DNA from: Planctomycetota bacterium
GTDB lineage: Bacteria > Planctomycetota > Planctomycetia > Pirellulales > Lacipirellulaceae
NCBI GenBank assembly: GCA_029781135.1
Contig: JAKOXH010000053.1
Span: 96,223 to 160,222, forward strand
Direction: 5' to 3'
DNA: 64,000 nt
The notes beneath the pieces are model-generated. The model saw only the letters and a list, made by a program, of their open reading frames with translations. It was not told the origin of the DNA and ran no database searches. Below, in pieces: positions 62,126 to 64,000 of this stretch; the stretch's first letter is position 1, and each line of letters begins with the position of its first letter. The translations under genes were made by a program, and so were the position numbers.

Positions 62126-63643
62126 CTAATACGCCTTCGCAAACACCCCGCGCCGCTTGCTTGGCTGACCCGTGAAAATACACTTGCCTGTTTCCTCTTC
62201 ACCACCGAGTGGCACACATCGCACCGTCACCCTAAGATCCTTAAGCTTCTCCTCCATCTCGGGCGATTCCACGAAGTGGCAGTAAGCCAGTCCGCCGCCT
62301 TCTGACTTCTCTTCGTCTTTCGACGCAAAGAACGTCTCAAATTCTGGTAGGCTATCGATGCGCACCGTCGCCAGCGCCCGCTTCTCCACAGCCCGACCAA
62401 ACAGCACCGTTTGTATCTCATCGAGCGTCTTGCCAATGTGCGCGACGAACTCCGCCCGCGGCGATTCGAACTTGCCGCTGGAATCGCGACGCCCGTAAAA
62501 CACCTTGCCGCTGGCCACATCGCGCGGACCGATCTCGACCCGCACCGGCACGCCGCGCTTCACCCATTGCCATTTCTTTTCGCCGCCGCGAATGTCGCGG
62601 TTATCGATCCGCACGCGAATCGGTTCACCTGCATACGTTTGCGCAACCAAATCCTGTTCCAACTTCGCGCAGTACGGCATCACCTGAGCGCGCTCATCAT
62701 CGTTACGATAGATCGGCAGAATGACCACGTGCGCCGGCGCCAGCTTGGGCGGCAGCACAAGGCCATCGTCATCGGCGTGCGTCATGATGAGTCCGCCAAT
62801 GAGCCGAGTGGAAACGCCCCACGATGTTGTCCAAGCGAGCACTTCCTGCCCGTTCTCATCCTGGAATTTGATGTTCTGTGCCCTGGCAAAATTCTGCCCC
62901 AAGAAGTGCGATGTCCCCGCTTGCAGCGCCTTGCGATCCTGCATCATGGCTTCGATCGAATACGTGCTCACCGCACCCGGGAATCGCTCGCCGGCCGTCT
63001 TCTCGCCTTTGATGACCGGCATCGCCATCGCGCGTTCGGCGAAATCGGCGTACACATCGAGCATCCGCATCGTCTCTTCGCGGGCCTCGGCCTCGGTGGC
63101 GTGTACCGTGTGACCTTCTTGCCACAGGAACTCAGCGGTCCGCAGGAACAGCCGCGTGCGCAACTCCCATCGCACCACGTTCGCCCATTGGTTGATGAGG
63201 ATCGGCAAATCGCGATACGACTGCACCCACCGCGCGAACGTGGCGCCGATGATGGTTTCACTCGTGGGCCGCACGATGAGAGGTTCTTCCAACTGGGCCG
63301 AGGGCGCTGGCCGCAATCCGCCCTTGCCATCCGGTTCGAGCCGATGGTGCGTCACCACCGCGCACTCCTTGGCGAACCCTTCGACGTGCTCCGCCTCCTT
63401 CTCCAAGAAGCTCATCGGGATGAACAGCGGGAAGTACGCGTTCTCGTGCCCGGTGGCTTTGAACATCGCATCCAGCCGTCGCTGGATGTTTTCCCAGATT
63501 GCAAATCCCCACGGCTTGATGACCATGCAGCCGCGCACGTCCGAATTCTCGGCCAGGTCGGCCGCGCGCACGACTTGTTGGTACCATTCCGGAAAATTCT
63601 CAGCCCGCGTCGGGCTGATCGCAGATTGCGGTTGCTTGGCCAT
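62126..63643 (-). CDS. proS: Prolyl-tRNA synthetase (archaeal/eukaryotic type)
   Basis: A 505-residue class II synthetase that loads proline on tRNA-Pro. Motif-2/3 regions appear as RPTSETIIGATFARW, INQWANVVRWELRTRLFLRTAEFLWQEGHT and SWGVSTRLIGGLIMTHADDDGL. The length and the C-terminal part (GKCIFTGQPSKRRGVFAKAY) fit the short archaeal/eukaryotic type, common in Planctomycetes, without the INS editing domain of bacterial ProRS. Followed by the RAYT cassette. The start is supported by the MAKQPQSAISPTRAENFPEWY N-terminus. Confidence 0.95.
   Translation of the reverse strand: MAKQPQSAISPTRAENFPEWYQQVVRAADLAENSDVRGCMVIKPWGFAIWENIQRRLDAMFKATGHENAYFPLFIPMSFLEKEAEHVEGFAKECAVVTHHRLEPDGKGGLRPAPSAQLEEPLIVRPTSETIIGATFARWVQSYRDLPILINQWANVVRWELRTRLFLRTAEFLWQEGHTVHATEAEAREETMRMLDVYADFAERAMAMPVIKGEKTAGERFPGAVSTYSIEAMMQDRKALQAGTSHFLGQNFARAQNIKFQDENGQEVLAWTTSWGVSTRLIGGLIMTHADDDGLVLPPKLAPAHVVILPIYRNDDERAQVMPYCAKLEQDLVAQTYAGEPIRVRIDNRDIRGGEKKWQWVKRGVPVRVEIGPRDVASGKVFYGRRDSSGKFESPRAEFVAHIGKTLDEIQTVLFGRAVEKRALATVRIDSLPEFETFFASKDEEKSEGGGLAYCHFVESPEMEEKLKDLRVTVRCVPLGGEEETGKCIFTGQPSKRRGVFAKAY

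Positions 63644-64000
<357 letters not shown>

Overview
The window reads as chromosomal DNA of a planctomycete, most likely of the Pirellula group. The basis is the combination of DUF1559 prepilin-like proteins (five, one cut by the window start or shortened), PEP-CTERM surface proteins, type I dockerin-like calcium repeats (GDYN.DG.VDAADY.), a DUF1573 protein, a formaldehyde-activating-enzyme homologue and an archaeal/eukaryotic-type prolyl-tRNA synthetase. Base composition is moderately GC-rich and genes are spaced by many palindromic repeats. No rRNA, tRNA, CRISPR array or prophage was recognised.

Layout. 1-9000: DUF1559 prepilin-like proteins, two LamG/PEP-CTERM paralogues, small lipoproteins and a divergent pair of a small protein and a kinase-like protein. 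9400-13570: rpmF, fabD, fabG, acpP and fabF, a type II fatty-acid synthesis block in which every junction holds a different purine-word hairpin or half-hairpin. 14000-19690: exported enzymes (matrixin-like protease, two GH25 lysozyme-like proteins, a phosphodiesterase-like protein), each with a dockerin-like segment. 19687-26271: one 2194-residue polytopic membrane protein on the minus strand. 27100-35700: PEP-CTERM proteins, a GH16-like hydrolase, a Fae-like protein, a beta-solenoid repeat protein and a secreted protein. 35842-37155: a ketoacyl-synthase homologue without its catalytic cysteine. 37770-40285: six small CsbD/DUF883/holin-like envelope proteins. 40370-41092: DUF190 and crcB (fluoride export). 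41336-45605: a fused-permease ABC transporter and an MFS carrier. 45664-49029: a Cys-rich protein, two related PEP-CTERM proteins and a prepilin-like protein. 49434-56254: nusA, infB, rbfA, a degenerate HhH-GPD protein and a YebC-family gene. 56503-63643: DUF3309, an aldo/keto reductase, a tetraheme metallophosphatase, DUF1573, DUF4416, a REP-associated transposase between two 76-nt REPIN-like repeats, and proS. The window ends inside a perfect 7-bp tandem array.

The most distinctive feature is the repeat content. At least six families of short palindromic elements lie between genes, and several lie inside reading frames: the leader of a prepilin, the N-terminus of a lipoprotein, and three loops of the giant membrane protein. 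The best candidates for something little described are the REPIN-RAYT-REPIN cassette, the Cys-to-Glu ketoacyl synthase, the purine-word hairpins with the linked heptamer array, and the repeat-bearing giant membrane protein.
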